A stretch of 64,000 nt of DNA from Serratia bockelmannii (GCF_008011855.1 NZ_VOUX01000032.1:62001-126000), one strand, 5' to 3'; positions 16,988 to 26,004 are shown, counted from the first letter of the stretch. Notes: generated by a model from the sequence alone, not told the origin. Translations and numbers: made by a program.

Positions 16988-18477
16988 GCGCCGCTGCCGG
17001 CGCAGGCCAGGATCACTTCGCCGAGCCGTTTCACCGCCTGCTGTACCTGGCGATCATGGTAACCGCCCAATCCCAGCACCAGACCCGGCTCACCGTGGCC
17101 GGGCGCATACATCGGCGACACCGCCCGCAGCGCCAACCCGGCTTCGTTGGCGCACTGGGCGACCCGCACGTCATCGAGATCTTTCCTCAGCCACAGCACC
17201 ATGTGCATGCCCTGATCGCAGGGCTGCACTACCGCCAAATCGGCGGGGATATGCGTGTTGATCGCCTCGATCAGCACCCGGCGTTTCTCAGCGTAGACGC
17301 CGCGCATTTTGCGGATATGCCGGTCGAGATACCCTTCGGCGATAAAGGCGGCCAGTACGTGTTGATCCGCGCTGGGCGGGTGACGATCCATCAGGATCCG
17401 GGCGCCGCAAAAGGCGTCGACCAGCGGCGGCGGCACGATGGCGTAACCCAGCCGCAGCGAAGGGAACAGCACCTTGCTGAAGGTGCCGAGATAAAGCGTC
17501 CGCTCGGGCGCCAACCCTTGTAGCGAGGGGAACGGGTGGCCGGCGTAGCGCATCTCGCTGTCGTAATCGTCTTCCACGATCCAGGCCTGCCGCTCTTTGG
17601 CCCAGGCCAGCAGGGCGCTTCTTTTCGCCATGCTCATCGGCATGCCCAGCGGGTATTGATGCGACGGCGTGACAAAGGCGGCTCGGGCGTCGGCGGCCAG
17701 GCGCACGCCGGCGGCGACGTCGATGCCGTCGTTAGCGACGGGTACCCTGATCATGTGCCGATCGCGAAACAGGCTGTTAAAAAGGGCGGTGATGCCGGCG
17801 TAGGCGGGGTCCTCGACCCAGGCGCTGTCGCCGGCGTCCAGCAGGATCTGCGCGGCCAAATAGAGCCCTTGTTGCGTGCCGGCGGTGATGAGGATTTGTT
17901 GCGGCGTGCAGTTGACCGAGCGGGAACGGCGCACATAGTCGCAGATGGCTTCGCGCAGCGGCAACGCGCCCAGAGGATCGCCGTAGCCCGACGGGGCGCC
18001 GGGGCCGCGCGCCCGGATGCGGTTGCCGAGCCGCCGCCAGACATCGTCGGGCGCGGTATCGCCGATCGGCACCGAGACGGTGAACGGCACCGGCGGCAGC
18101 GCCCGCGCCTGGGCGGCGAAGCGCGCCAGATGCTGCGCCTGTGAAGAAAGCGGAACCGCTACCGCCGAACTCGCCTGCGCGTTGGCGTGCGGCGTGCGGC
18201 GCGGCGCCTGATAGTGGGCAACCCGGGTGCCGGAACCGGGCTGCGGTTCGAGAAAACCTTCCGCCGTCAGCTGAGCAAAGGCCTCCATTACCGTGCCGCG
18301 CGCCAGATTCAGCGCCGCCGACAGCCGGCGTGTCGAAGGCAGCAGATCGCCCGCTTTCAGATCGCCCCGATGGATGGCCTGGCGCAGGGCCTGCGCCAGC
18401 TGGTGGCTAAGCTGCCCCGCCTGGCGATCGAGCTCGCCGAGGGCGGGGACGTCAACGACTTGGGCTGTTCTGGGCAT
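16984..18477 (-). CDS. MocR-type regulator (GntR HTH fused to aminotransferase class I domain)
   Basis: A 497-residue fusion of a GntR winged helix (residues 20-90, with LPSTRRLSAALNLARGTVMEAFAQL) to a fold-type I PLP-dependent aminotransferase-like domain (about 135-490). In the latter, ITAGTQQGLYLAAQ, IVEDDYDSEMRY and LGTFSKVLFPSLRLGY with the PLP-binding Lys are visible. The PdxR/GabR-type regulators of this class sense PLP or amino compounds through this domain. The gene is tail to tail with the transporter (4-bp overlap). A 7-bp inverted repeat lies just upstream of the start. The target genes cannot be read from sequence alone. Confidence 0.92.
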   Translation of the reverse strand: MPRTAQVVDVPALGELDRQAGQLSHQLAQALRQAIHRGDLKAGDLLPSTRRLSAALNLARGTVMEAFAQLTAEGFLEPQPGSGTRVAHYQAPRRTPHANAQASSAVAVPLSSQAQHLARFAAQARALPPVPFTVSVPIGDTAPDDVWRRLGNRIRARGPGAPSGYGDPLGALPLREAICDYVRRSRSVNCTPQQILITAGTQQGLYLAAQILLDAGDSAWVEDPAYAGITALFNSLFRDRHMIRVPVANDGIDVAAGVRLAADARAAFVTPSHQYPLGMPMSMAKRSALLAWAKERQAWIVEDDYDSEMRYAGHPFPSLQGLAPERTLYLGTFSKVLFPSLRLGYAIVPPPLVDAFCGARILMDRHPPSADQHVLAAFIAEGYLDRHIRKMRGVYAEKRRVLIEAINTHIPADLAVVQPCDQGMHMVLWLRKDLDDVRVAQCANEAGLALRAVSPMYAPGHGEPGLVLGLGGYHDRQVQQAVKRLGEVILACAGSGA

Positions 18478-18513
18478 GTATTCCGGCTCGCTTTGCAGTA
18501 CAAAAATGAATAT

Positions 18514-18532
18514 TCAGAGTAAACCACTCTGA
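18514..18532. promoter_or_regulatory. Short inverted repeat upstream of the MocR regulator
   Basis: TCAGAGT (18514-18520) and ACTCTGA (18526-18532) form a perfect 7-bp inverted repeat, 37 bp upstream of the MocR start and 25 bp beyond the luxR-type gene stop. It could be an autoregulatory operator or a weak terminator hairpin; there is no T-tail. Confidence 0.35.
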
Positions 18533-18556
18533 TATCACTCGCGAGCCTGTTGTCGC

Positions 18557-19180
18557 TCAGCTTAGCCCCCGCTGATTCAGCAGCACCTTATTCAACTCGC
18601 TGTTTTTACGCACGTTAAGCTTGCGCATCGCCGAACGCTTATGGGCGCTGATGGTTTTCTGGCTGCGCTGCAGCAGGCCGGCGATGCTGCAGGCGGACAT
18701 GCCGCTGCTCATCAAACCCAGCACCTTTTTTTCGCAGTGGCTGAGCGCGGCGATGCGGCAGGCCTGGCATTTCCACAGGCCGGCGGCGTGCAGCGCCACC
18801 CACGGATGCTGGATGAACTTTTCCAGCGCCATCTGCAGCTTGAGACGGATGGCATAGGCCGAATCGCGCCGATGGATGCTGAACAGCGGCGGTAGGTTTT
18901 TCACCTGTTGCTGGGTCGTGTCGTCGAGGATCAGCAGGGTCAGCTGCCGCTGGCGCGGGATGCCGTAGGCGCTCTGGTAGCAGCAGGCGCAACCCCAGCG
19001 CTCTTCCGGCGTGCGAAACACGATTTCGATGTTATCCAACGCCTGCAGCGCCAGCGGCGAGAACTGCGGGTACAGACGCTGGCATTCGTTCAGGGAGTGC
19101 AGATAGTCCTGCAGCAGCAGACGCAGCCCCTGCTGGTAGAAGTTATCGCTGTCGAACAGCGTGAAGCGAATATCTGGCAT
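18557..19180 (-). CDS. LuxR/FixJ-type HTH regulator, cysteine-rich, linked to fimbrial operon
   Basis: A 207-residue protein with a C-terminal LuxR-type helix-turn-helix (about 147-197; CEKKVLGLMSSGMSACSIAG followed by SQKTISAHKRSAMRKL). The N-terminal domain is not a recognisable receiver but holds conspicuous cysteines: WGCACC at 62-67 and WKCQAC at 137-141, with C149 close by. The ATG at 19180 has an excellent AAGGAG seven bases upstream; the ORF extends further but without homology. It follows the last pilin gene by 109 bp on the same strand, so it is probably part of, and a regulator of, the fimbrial operon. A metal or redox sensing role for the cysteines is speculation. Confidence 0.85.
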   Translation of the reverse strand: MPDIRFTLFDSDNFYQQGLRLLLQDYLHSLNECQRLYPQFSPLALQALDNIEIVFRTPEERWGCACCYQSAYGIPRQRQLTLLILDDTTQQQVKNLPPLFSIHRRDSAYAIRLKLQMALEKFIQHPWVALHAAGLWKCQACRIAALSHCEKKVLGLMSSGMSACSIAGLLQRSQKTISAHKRSAMRKLNVRKNSELNKVLLNQRGLS

Positions 19181-19289
19181 GGGTGGCTCCTTAAAAGGGC
19201 CGTGGCACCGCGCCGGAGCGAACGGTGACGGCCCATTGCCGGCGTTCGCGCGCCGGTCGTTTTCCTGATTTCCCTGGGGTGGTGCGGGC

Positions 19290-19826
19290 TTATTGGTACG
19301 CCAGCACAAAATTGGCGACGGACGTGAATTCGCCTTCGGTAATGCTTTGGTTCTGGATCGCGCTCGGCTGCCCCTGCACATAGGCGGTGAAGTTCAGGCT
19401 GTTGGGGCCGTTTTGCAGCGCGACGGCACTGGTGGCCTTATTCAGGTCGATGTCCGCTCCCTGATGATCGAACAGGGCGATGGCGGCGCCGTTCGCGCCG
19501 TTGTTGATCGCCAGCTTGCCCGGCAGCTCTCCGTCTTCGGTGCCGCTGAAGGTCACGCTGACGGATTTGAACACCGTGGTCTTGCAGTCGGTCAGCTTGA
19601 TGCTGAACGGCACCGGCGTGGTGTGGCCGTAGCGGTACAGGGTTTTGACGATCACCGTGCCCATCTCCACCAGTTGATCGGCGGACTGCGGTTCGATATT
19701 GCACGGGCGGCTCACCACTGTGCCGTGGAACTGCACCGGCGCGCCGATAAGCTCGGTGTTCGCCGCCGCCGGTATGGCAACCCACCAGGGCGCGCAGCTC
19801 AGCAGCGCTAAAGCGCGTAGACGCAT
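19290..19826 (-). CDS. Fimbrial minor subunit (pilin)
   Basis: A 178-residue type-1-family pilin with a signal peptide (MRLRALALLSCAPWWVAIPAA-AN). It has the N-terminal donor strand region VQFHGTVVSRPC, the conserved disulphide pair (C42 and the Cys of KLTDCKTT), and the classical ending TSVANFVLAYQ with penultimate Tyr that is recognised by chaperone and usher. It is the last structural gene of the leftward fimbrial operon, 18 bp after the tip adhesin gene. It is exported to the periplasm and polymerised by donor-strand exchange; its position suggests a minor or adaptor subunit. Confidence 0.92.
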   Translation of the reverse strand: MRLRALALLSCAPWWVAIPAAANTELIGAPVQFHGTVVSRPCNIEPQSADQLVEMGTVIVKTLYRYGHTTPVPFSIKLTDCKTTVFKSVSVTFSGTEDGELPGKLAINNGANGAAIALFDHQGADIDLNKATSAVALQNGPNSLNFTAYVQGQPSAIQNQSITEGEFTSVANFVLAYQ

Positions 19827-19844
19827 TTTCCGTTCCTCCCTCGG

Positions 19845-20849
19845 TTACTGGAATGCCGCCACGATGGTGGCCGATGCGTTGAATTCCCCTTCGCCGATCT
19901 CTGCGCCGCCGTTGGCGAACGGCGCCGCCACCAGGTTCCAGGAGCCGCCGTTGCCGATGTTCGGCACCGGGTAAAACTCATTCGGGATAACCAACTGGCC
20001 GTTGTGCGTCAGCCGGATGCCGAGATCGTTCTTGTCGGTTTTGAACACCTCGTTGCTGAAGGAAGCCGCCGTGCCCGACACCGCCAGCTTGATGTTCAGC
20101 GTGCCGTCCTCGAAGCTGCCGCCCTCGCACTGGAAGCGCACCGGAATGCTCTGCGGATAATTCGAACCGTTGAGATCGCTGCCGCCGATCTCGCCGAACT
20201 CGACGTTGATCAGCTGGCCTTCGTTCACCACGCATTTATCCGGTACATAGAGGATCGCGGACTGGATAAACACCTGCGCCATCGGATTGGGGCCGAAACC
20301 GCCGTCGGTCGAGCCGAGGCGGCCGTACATCTCGATGATCTGCCGATCGTTAATCTCGACGCCGTTAATGATTTTTTTGCGCACCCGGAAGGTGATCTTG
20401 CCTTTGGAACCGCTGCCGTAGTTGTTGACCTGTAAGTACGGCGGCTGGCAACGGTGTTGGCTCAGCAAATTCGATTCGTTGTAAAAAGGCACGGTGACGT
20501 AGGCGTTCTTGTTGCCGGCGATCCACACCTCGGCTTTTAAATCCAAAAAGTCATTCAGTTTTAAATAGCCGTTGCCGTAGTCGGAGGGGGGCAACGCCGA
20601 ATCCGACTTGTAAAAGTGTGGGCTGGTGGGAATAGGGGTATCGCAATACACCTTGCCGGTATAGGTGCCGCCCAGATCATAGGGAAACAGTTTGGTGAAC
20701 CCCACCTGGTTGGTGATGTTGCTTTCATTCAGATCGATATAGAACTGTTTGGGGCCGCCGTCCGGCGTGACGTAGCCGTTGGCCCAGGCGGCGGGGGCCG
20801 CCAGTGCGATCGCCAGCGGCAGGCAGAGTTTGGTCAGTTGTGTTTTCAT
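19845..20849 (-). CDS. Two-domain fimbrial tip adhesin
   Basis: A 334-residue exported protein. After a signal peptide (MKTQLTKLCLPLAIALAAPAAWA) comes an N-terminal domain of about 190 residues with cysteines in VYCDTP and QHRCQPPY, a likely receptor-binding lectin domain. A C-terminal pilin domain follows, beginning near PDKCVVNEGQLINVEFGEIGG, with its partner Cys in RFQCEGG. The ending NASATIVAAFQ fits the chaperone-binding strand. About twice the length of a pilin, it is the only such protein in the locus and so is likely the tip adhesin. The ATG at 20849 precedes the signal peptide; upstream in-frame codons lack homology. The receptor is unknown. Confidence 0.85.
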   Translation of the reverse strand: MKTQLTKLCLPLAIALAAPAAWANGYVTPDGGPKQFYIDLNESNITNQVGFTKLFPYDLGGTYTGKVYCDTPIPTSPHFYKSDSALPPSDYGNGYLKLNDFLDLKAEVWIAGNKNAYVTVPFYNESNLLSQHRCQPPYLQVNNYGSGSKGKITFRVRKKIINGVEINDRQIIEMYGRLGSTDGGFGPNPMAQVFIQSAILYVPDKCVVNEGQLINVEFGEIGGSDLNGSNYPQSIPVRFQCEGGSFEDGTLNIKLAVSGTAASFSNEVFKTDKNDLGIRLTHNGQLVIPNEFYPVPNIGNGGSWNLVAAPFANGGAEIGEGEFNASATIVAAFQ

Positions 20850-20863
20850 CGCGTTCTCGAGCC

Positions 20864-21475
20864 TCACAGGTAAATCACCTGAATGTGCGCCACGGCGGCG
20901 AACCCGGCGGCCATCACCGCCCGCTGGGTGGATTCCACGCTGGCGCTGAACCACAGAGTGTTGCTGCCGGGCTGCAGAATGTAAGGGCGGCTGCGCTGAT
21001 TCAGCTCCAGCACCTGGCCCTGCTGGTCTTGCAGCCGCAGGCCGATGCCCTGTACGCCGCCGTTCAGCTTCAGCAACGACGGGTTGTCGACGTCGCTTTC
21101 GCCAAGAAATACCAGCGTGGCGGCCTGCTCACCCTGCAGGTAGAGGCGGCCGGCGTCGCCGTTGCGCGGGCCGGCCGGGTTATCCGCCAGCGCGCGCGCG
21201 CCCAGCAGGCAGTTGCGGAACGAGAGGCGAAAACGCACCGGCGCGCTGCGGTCGCCGGCGTTGCGGAAGTCGCGTGCGCTGACGTCGCCCAGATCGACGG
21301 ACTGATCCCGGCTGTCCGGCGTCAGGCTGCAGGGGGAGCTGAGCAGGCCGCCGTGAAAGCTGACGGTGCCGGTGGTGCCTTCGATCACGCCCAGCGGCGT
21401 TGCCGCCATCGCGCTGCCGCCGCACAGCAGTGCGCCGAGCAGCAGCGGGCGCAGTCGATCGGTGAATTCAGCCAT
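20864..21475 (-). CDS. Fimbrial subunit (pilin)
   Basis: A 203-residue pilin. It has a signal peptide (MAEFTDRLRPLLLGALLCGGSAMAA), donor-strand region GTVSFHGGLLSSPCSLTPDSRDQSVDLG, a second cysteine in LSFRNCLLGA, and C-terminus AAVAHIQVIYL with penultimate Tyr. The start at 21475 is fixed by a near-perfect AAGGAGGT Shine-Dalgarno. It lies 11 bp after the chaperone gene in the same operon. It is slightly longer than the major pilin and probably an adaptor next to the tip adhesin, by analogy with other chaperone-usher systems. Confidence 0.9.
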   Translation of the reverse strand: MAEFTDRLRPLLLGALLCGGSAMAATPLGVIEGTTGTVSFHGGLLSSPCSLTPDSRDQSVDLGDVSARDFRNAGDRSAPVRFRLSFRNCLLGARALADNPAGPRNGDAGRLYLQGEQAATLVFLGESDVDNPSLLKLNGGVQGIGLRLQDQQGQVLELNQRSRPYILQPGSNTLWFSASVESTQRAVMAAGFAAVAHIQVIYL

Positions 21476-21486
21476 GCTGGACCTCC

Positions 21487-22233
21487 TTATTTTTTCTCGG
21501 GCACGGCGGTGCAAACGCCGCCATTGCAGACGAAGCGCAGCTCCGGATGGCCGCCGTAGTCGTTGATGTAGGTGATGACGAAGCTGTTCATGCCGGTATC
21601 GTGCAGCTTGAGGCTTTCGCTGGATTTCGGCTTCAGCATCAGCGGCTGAAAACCGCCGATCGCGCCGCCGCCCTGTTTTTGCGTCTGCCGCGTCATGCCG
21701 GTCAGGGTGATGTAAAACGGCGTCGGGTTATCGACGGAGATAGCGCCGCCGCTTTTACGGAACACCAGCTTTTCCTGCCACACCTGGCCCTTGGGCGCGA
21801 CGATGGCCTTCGGCCGGTAGAACAGCTTGATCTGCGTTTGCAGCGCCAGCTGCATCACGTTGGTTTTGGTGCTTTTCGGCGGAATTTCGCGCAGGTTGAA
21901 GTAGAACACCGACTCGCGATCCTGCGGCAGGCGATCCGCCTCCGGCGTCTTGGTGATGCGCACTACGCTGCGCTCGCTTGGCTCCACGCGCTGCAACGGC
22001 GGCAGCACCACCAGCGGCGAGGTGATTTTCTGGTGCTGCTCGTTCTCCAGCCAGGACTGCGCCAGGAAGGGCAGCTCTTTGTTTTCATTGACGATATTCA
22101 GGCTGATCGATTTGGCGTCGCTCACATAGACGGCGCGCGTGCGATCCAGCGATATCGCCGCGTCGGCGGTGGGCAGTACGGCGCTCAGGGCCAGGCCAGC
22201 GGCGGTCAGTAGCGTTATCGGGTGTGTGTTCAT
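21487..22233 (-). CDS. Periplasmic fimbrial chaperone
   Basis: A 248-residue PapD-like chaperone. It has a signal peptide (MNTHPITLLTAAGLALSAVLPTADA), then ISLDRTRAVYVSDAKSISLNI and the Arg/Lys pocket for the pilin carboxylate. The PLVVLPPLQRVEPSERSVVRI segment leads into the F1-G1 edge strand, and the signature FYFNLREIPPKS follows. Two Cys near the end (RFVCNGGVC) may form a disulphide. It caps pilin subunits by donor-strand complementation before the usher. The gene sits between usher (24 bp upstream) and pilin (11 bp downstream). Confidence 0.95.
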   Translation of the reverse strand: MNTHPITLLTAAGLALSAVLPTADAAISLDRTRAVYVSDAKSISLNIVNENKELPFLAQSWLENEQHQKITSPLVVLPPLQRVEPSERSVVRITKTPEADRLPQDRESVFYFNLREIPPKSTKTNVMQLALQTQIKLFYRPKAIVAPKGQVWQEKLVFRKSGGAISVDNPTPFYITLTGMTRQTQKQGGGAIGGFQPLMLKPKSSESLKLHDTGMNSFVITYINDYGGHPELRFVCNGGVCTAVPEKK

Positions 22234-22257
22234 GTCATTATTTCTCAGCGTTACGGA

Positions 22258-24759
22258 TTACAGGGTGGCGCACGGCAGCAGCAGCTGGTCCAGCGGCTTG
22301 GCGGCGCCCGGGATCACGATGCGGCAGCGGCGTTGGCCTTCCCAGGCGACGTCCAGTTTTTCCTCCGGCTGCACGCCGGTCAGGTAGACCGAGCCGCCGT
22401 CGTTGACCACCGCGACCTCGCGGCCTTTCTCGCTCAGCACCGCGGCGCCGAACGGCGGTTCGCTGCCGTCCGCGAGGCGAATGGTGGCCAGCAGCTTGCT
22501 GCCTTTCACCACCTCGAAGTGGCGGTAGCCGATGGCGCCTTCGGTCAGCGTGCCTTGCACCACGGCGCGGGTGGCCTCGACGTCGTCTGCCAGCTTGTTG
22601 ACGTCGATGCGGGTGTCGGTGTTGTAGTAGCTGGTGATGTCGGAAATCACCGCCAGCCCGAAACGGTTGCTGTAGGCGCGGCCGTTGTTGATCGGCACGC
22701 CGGCGATGCCGTCGGTGTCGAGCATCATGCGGCTGCCGCCGTTGCTCGAGTTCTGGTGCGCCGCGATGCCGTGCCGGGTCGCAGTGAGGCCGCCGCGGAA
22801 CGAGCCGCCGATCGACGAGTAGCTGTCCTGCTGGTAAGAGGCGCTGGCGTTCAGTGAGCCAAACGAGGCGTTGTGGGTGTAGTACCCGCGCGCCAGCGAT
22901 TTGCCGGACTGATTAAAGCCGCCGCTGACCTGCCAGGTATTGTCCGGATCGCTGTAGTCGTTGTACGACGCGGTCTGCGTGACATCGCCGTTGTTGGTTT
23001 GCAGCGCATAGCCGACGCGCCGACGGTCGCCGATCGGCACGGTGAAGTTGAGCATCACACTGTCGTCGGTGCGGCCCTGGTAATAGGTGCGGTAAGCCGA
23101 CAGCGAGGCGGTGATGTTGCTGATATCGCCGACGCTGAACAGCTTGCTGGCCGACAGCCCGTAACGGTCCTGGGTTCGCGCATCCCAATAGGTCTGGTGC
23201 GAGTAGGTCAGGTAGGCGGTGATCGCCTTGGCGCTGTCTTCCGCCATAAAGGTTTTGCTGGCGGTGATGGTGTACAGCTCTTTCTGGCGGCCGTTGTAAT
23301 TCTTGTCGTAATCGCCGTAACGCTCCTGCAGGTACTGCGACATGTTCATGAACTTGCGCTGCGAGAAGCGGTAGCCGGCGAAGGTGATCTGGCTGTTCAG
23401 CTCGTCGAAGCGTTTGGCGTAGTTGAGCTTGAACGACATACCGCTGGCGGTCGGCTCGCCGGGCAGACGGGCGATCGACTGGGTGACGTCCAGCGACATG
23501 GCGCCGAACACGTTCAGATCGCGGCCGAGGCCGAGCGCCCAGGCGTTATAGTCGCCGCCGAGCAGCGCCCCGCCATACAGCGACCAGGCGTTGCTCAGCC
23601 CCCAGGAGAAGTCGCTGGCGGAAAACAGCGGGCCCTGGGTGCGGTGGTCGTAGGCCGAGGTTTTGCCGAGCGCCACGTTGTAGCGCACGTAGCCCGGGCG
23701 GGTCAGGTACGGAATGGTGGCGGTATCCACCTGGAAGGTCGAGACGGTGCCGTCCTGCTCTTCCACCTTGACGTCCAGCTTGCCGCGCACCGAGCTGTTG
23801 AGATCCTGAATGGCGAACGGCCCGGCGGGCACGGTGGTTTCGTACAGCGTGCGGCCTTCCTGCGAGACGGTGATCTTGGCGTTGCTCTTGGCGATGCCGC
23901 GCACTTCCGGCGCGTAGCCCTGCAGGTTCGGCGGCAGCATGCGCTCGTCGCTGGCCAGATTGAGGCCGGTGAAGCGATAGGCGTCGAACACCCCGGAGTC
24001 GAGATAAATCTCACCCAGCGTCAGCTTGGCGGCCTGCATCGGCAGCGCGCGGTAGGCGTAGATCTGGTTCCAGTCGAAGCCGGTGCTGCGATCGCCGGCC
24101 TGCTGATTGTAATTGGCCTGGTAGTCCGCGCGCAGGCGCCAGGGGCCCAGGTTGGCGCCCAGCGTGCCGTAGCTGCTCAGGTTCTGGGCGGTGTTGTTGT
24201 TGTGATTCTGCTTGCCTAACTGGCCGCTCAGGTTGTAGTCCAGTAGCAGACCGGGAATGCCGTCGTCCCACTGTTCGGGCGGCGTCCAGTCGGGATCGGA
24301 GTATTTCATCCATGCCTGCGGGATGGTGATCGCCAGCACGCCGCCGCCGATGCGATCGGAGACGGTCGCGCCTTTGACGCCGCGAATGTCGGCGCACTGG
24401 TTGTCGTGCCACAGGGTGACTTTTTTGGCCGCCTCTTCTTTCAGCGCCATTTTTTCCACCAGGTCAGGCGGCAGGCACACCTGGCTGCCGCTCTTGTTAT
24501 CCGGTGACGGGAAATACTGAATGCTGCGCTGGGGCAGCGTTTTCTGGTTGATCTTGATGTCCAGCAAATAAGCGCCGGGCATGACGTAGTCGGCGTCGGA
24601 GAAGCGCGAAAGGTCCACTTTGCTGCGCTCGCCGATATCCAGGACGTCGGTATTGAATTCCGTGGCGGAAAATGCCGGACGCACCCAGAGGAAAGATAGA
24701 ATGACGAGGAGAGGTAGGTGTTTCCGTGTCAGTAATGACGTCATAGCATAATCACTCAT
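22258..24759 (-). CDS. Outer-membrane fimbrial usher
   Basis: An 833-residue FimD/PapC-type usher. The signal peptide lies within residues 1-32. An N-terminal periplasmic domain starts ATEFNTDVLDIGERSKVDLSRFS and has the Cys pair VCLPPD/NQCADI. A 24-strand beta barrel and plug follow, with the family motif VRYNVALGKTS and GGDYNAWALGLGRDL, and then C-terminal domains ending with CRIVIPG and LLPCATL. It forms the secretion pore that assembles the fimbria. ATG 24759 was used; ATG 24744 (MTSLLTRK) is an alternative. It has the expected length for the family and no frameshift. Confidence 0.96.
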   Translation of the reverse strand: MSDYAMTSLLTRKHLPLLVILSFLWVRPAFSATEFNTDVLDIGERSKVDLSRFSDADYVMPGAYLLDIKINQKTLPQRSIQYFPSPDNKSGSQVCLPPDLVEKMALKEEAAKKVTLWHDNQCADIRGVKGATVSDRIGGGVLAITIPQAWMKYSDPDWTPPEQWDDGIPGLLLDYNLSGQLGKQNHNNNTAQNLSSYGTLGANLGPWRLRADYQANYNQQAGDRSTGFDWNQIYAYRALPMQAAKLTLGEIYLDSGVFDAYRFTGLNLASDERMLPPNLQGYAPEVRGIAKSNAKITVSQEGRTLYETTVPAGPFAIQDLNSSVRGKLDVKVEEQDGTVSTFQVDTATIPYLTRPGYVRYNVALGKTSAYDHRTQGPLFSASDFSWGLSNAWSLYGGALLGGDYNAWALGLGRDLNVFGAMSLDVTQSIARLPGEPTASGMSFKLNYAKRFDELNSQITFAGYRFSQRKFMNMSQYLQERYGDYDKNYNGRQKELYTITASKTFMAEDSAKAITAYLTYSHQTYWDARTQDRYGLSASKLFSVGDISNITASLSAYRTYYQGRTDDSVMLNFTVPIGDRRRVGYALQTNNGDVTQTASYNDYSDPDNTWQVSGGFNQSGKSLARGYYTHNASFGSLNASASYQQDSYSSIGGSFRGGLTATRHGIAAHQNSSNGGSRMMLDTDGIAGVPINNGRAYSNRFGLAVISDITSYYNTDTRIDVNKLADDVEATRAVVQGTLTEGAIGYRHFEVVKGSKLLATIRLADGSEPPFGAAVLSEKGREVAVVNDGGSVYLTGVQPEEKLDVAWEGQRRCRIVIPGAAKPLDQLLLPCATL

Positions 24760-24830
24760 GGCAAGTCCGCGCCCAATAGCAGGTCATCCGTACGACCTGA
24801 ATACGTAATGCTGTGCAGCGCCCGCCGGCG

Positions 24831-25382
24831 CTAGAGATAAGACAGGGTGAATTTGGCCAGAGAGCTGAAGCCGCCTGCCCGCGCCTTGTCAGGATGCAGG
24901 CGCAACTGCGCGCCAAAGCGCAGCGTGTTGTCGCCGGCGACGATCTGGTAATCCGCCGTCGTGCTGCCGAGCGGGATCGGGGTGCCGGCATCGGTCAACA
25001 GCTCGATAGCCACGCCCTGCGCCTCGCCGTAAACGCCGAGCAGGGAAGGATCCCCACTGTCGGCGGTGCCGTCGAACGTGACGTTGGCCGCGCGATAGAT
25101 GAAGTCAGGTTTCACCTGACTGGCCAGCTCGCAGTTCACCAGTTTGATCGTGAAATGGCGGCGGCTGCCGATCAGCACCGATTGCCCGTCCTGCGAGGCG
25201 TCGGTCATGGAAATCAGACCAAAATCGACGGTTTGATCCAGACTGTCGCTGGCGATGCCGCACGGCGTTTCAACGATGGTGCCGCCCAGGCTGACTTTGC
25301 CGTGGCCCTGATTTTTCGCTGCCGCCGCCGCGCTGCCGACGCTGAGCGCGATGAGCAACAGGCCGCAAAGGCGGATAGTCAT
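24831..25382 (-). CDS. Fimbrial subunit (second pilin gene)
   Basis: A 183-residue pilin with a signal peptide (MTIRLCGLLLIALSVGSAAAA). It has the GKVSLGGTIVETPCGIASDSLDQTVDFG donor-strand and first-cysteine region, a second Cys in KLVNCELA, and the ending LAKFTLSYL with penultimate Tyr. The start at 25382 has GGGAG eight bases upstream. It lies between the major pilin and the usher, the place of MrpB/PapH-like anchoring or terminating pilins. Whether it terminates the fibre is not shown by sequence. Confidence 0.9.
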   Translation of the reverse strand: MTIRLCGLLLIALSVGSAAAAAKNQGHGKVSLGGTIVETPCGIASDSLDQTVDFGLISMTDASQDGQSVLIGSRRHFTIKLVNCELASQVKPDFIYRAANVTFDGTADSGDPSLLGVYGEAQGVAIELLTDAGTPIPLGSTTADYQIVAGDNTLRFGAQLRLHPDKARAGGFSSLAKFTLSYL

Positions 25383-25473
25383 GCTGGCGTCTCCCTGTCT
25401 TTCCCTGTTCCCTTGCCGGTATCCGCGGCATGCAATAAAGCGGGGGATGCCCTGAGACATCCCCTGTGGGGTA

Positions 25474-26004
25474 TTACAGGTAAGCCAGGGTGAAGTTCGC
25501 CACGCTGGTGAAGTCGCCTGGTACCACGGCGCTTGAGGCGCTGCTGCCCTGCAGGTAAGCGGCGAATTTCAGCGAGTTGTCGCCGTCGTTCAGACCCTGA
25601 CCGTCGGTTGCGGTGCCCAGTTCCACTTCTTTGGAGTGCAGGTTGTCGTAGATCACGATGCCGGCGCCGGTTGCCGTGCCGCTCAGGGCCAGCAGTTTGT
25701 TGTTGACCGGATCAGGCGTGCCGGTAAAGGTCACTTTGACGTTTTTCATGGTGGAGATGGAGCAATCTTTCAGTTCGATGTTGAAAGGCTGCATGCTGGA
25801 TTTACCCTGGTTGGCCAGGATGCGGCTGCTGATCTGGCCCATCGGCACGGTTTGGTCAACGGATTCCGGCGCGACGCTGCATGGCGCATCGATAATTTCG
25901 CCGGTAAAGGTGACTTTACCGCTGCCCTGATTAGATGCGGCATGAGCAACAGAGGCGGAAGCGAAAGCAATCACGGTTGCCAGCATTAATTTATTCAGTT
26001 TCAT
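25474..26004 (-). CDS. Major fimbrial subunit
   Basis: A 176-residue type-1-like major pilin. The signal peptide MKLNKLMLATVIAFASASVAHA leads into ASNQGSGKVTFTGEIIDAPC. The disulphide pair is completed by Cys in ELKDCSIS, and the C-terminus is TSVANFTLAYL. It is the first gene of the leftward fimbrial operon, consistent with being the most abundant product. The upstream 756 bp are AT-rich. A 91-bp gap with rather GC-rich sequence follows before the next pilin gene, which could allow differential expression. Confidence 0.94.
   Translation of the reverse strand: MKLNKLMLATVIAFASASVAHAASNQGSGKVTFTGEIIDAPCSVAPESVDQTVPMGQISSRILANQGKSSMQPFNIELKDCSISTMKNVKVTFTGTPDPVNNKLLALSGTATGAGIVIYDNLHSKEVELGTATDGQGLNDGDNSLKFAAYLQGSSASSAVVPGDFTSVANFTLAYL

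Noticed and set aside
22873-24219. 448-codon open frame on the plus strand
   Set aside because: Antisense to the usher gene; no recognisable domain.
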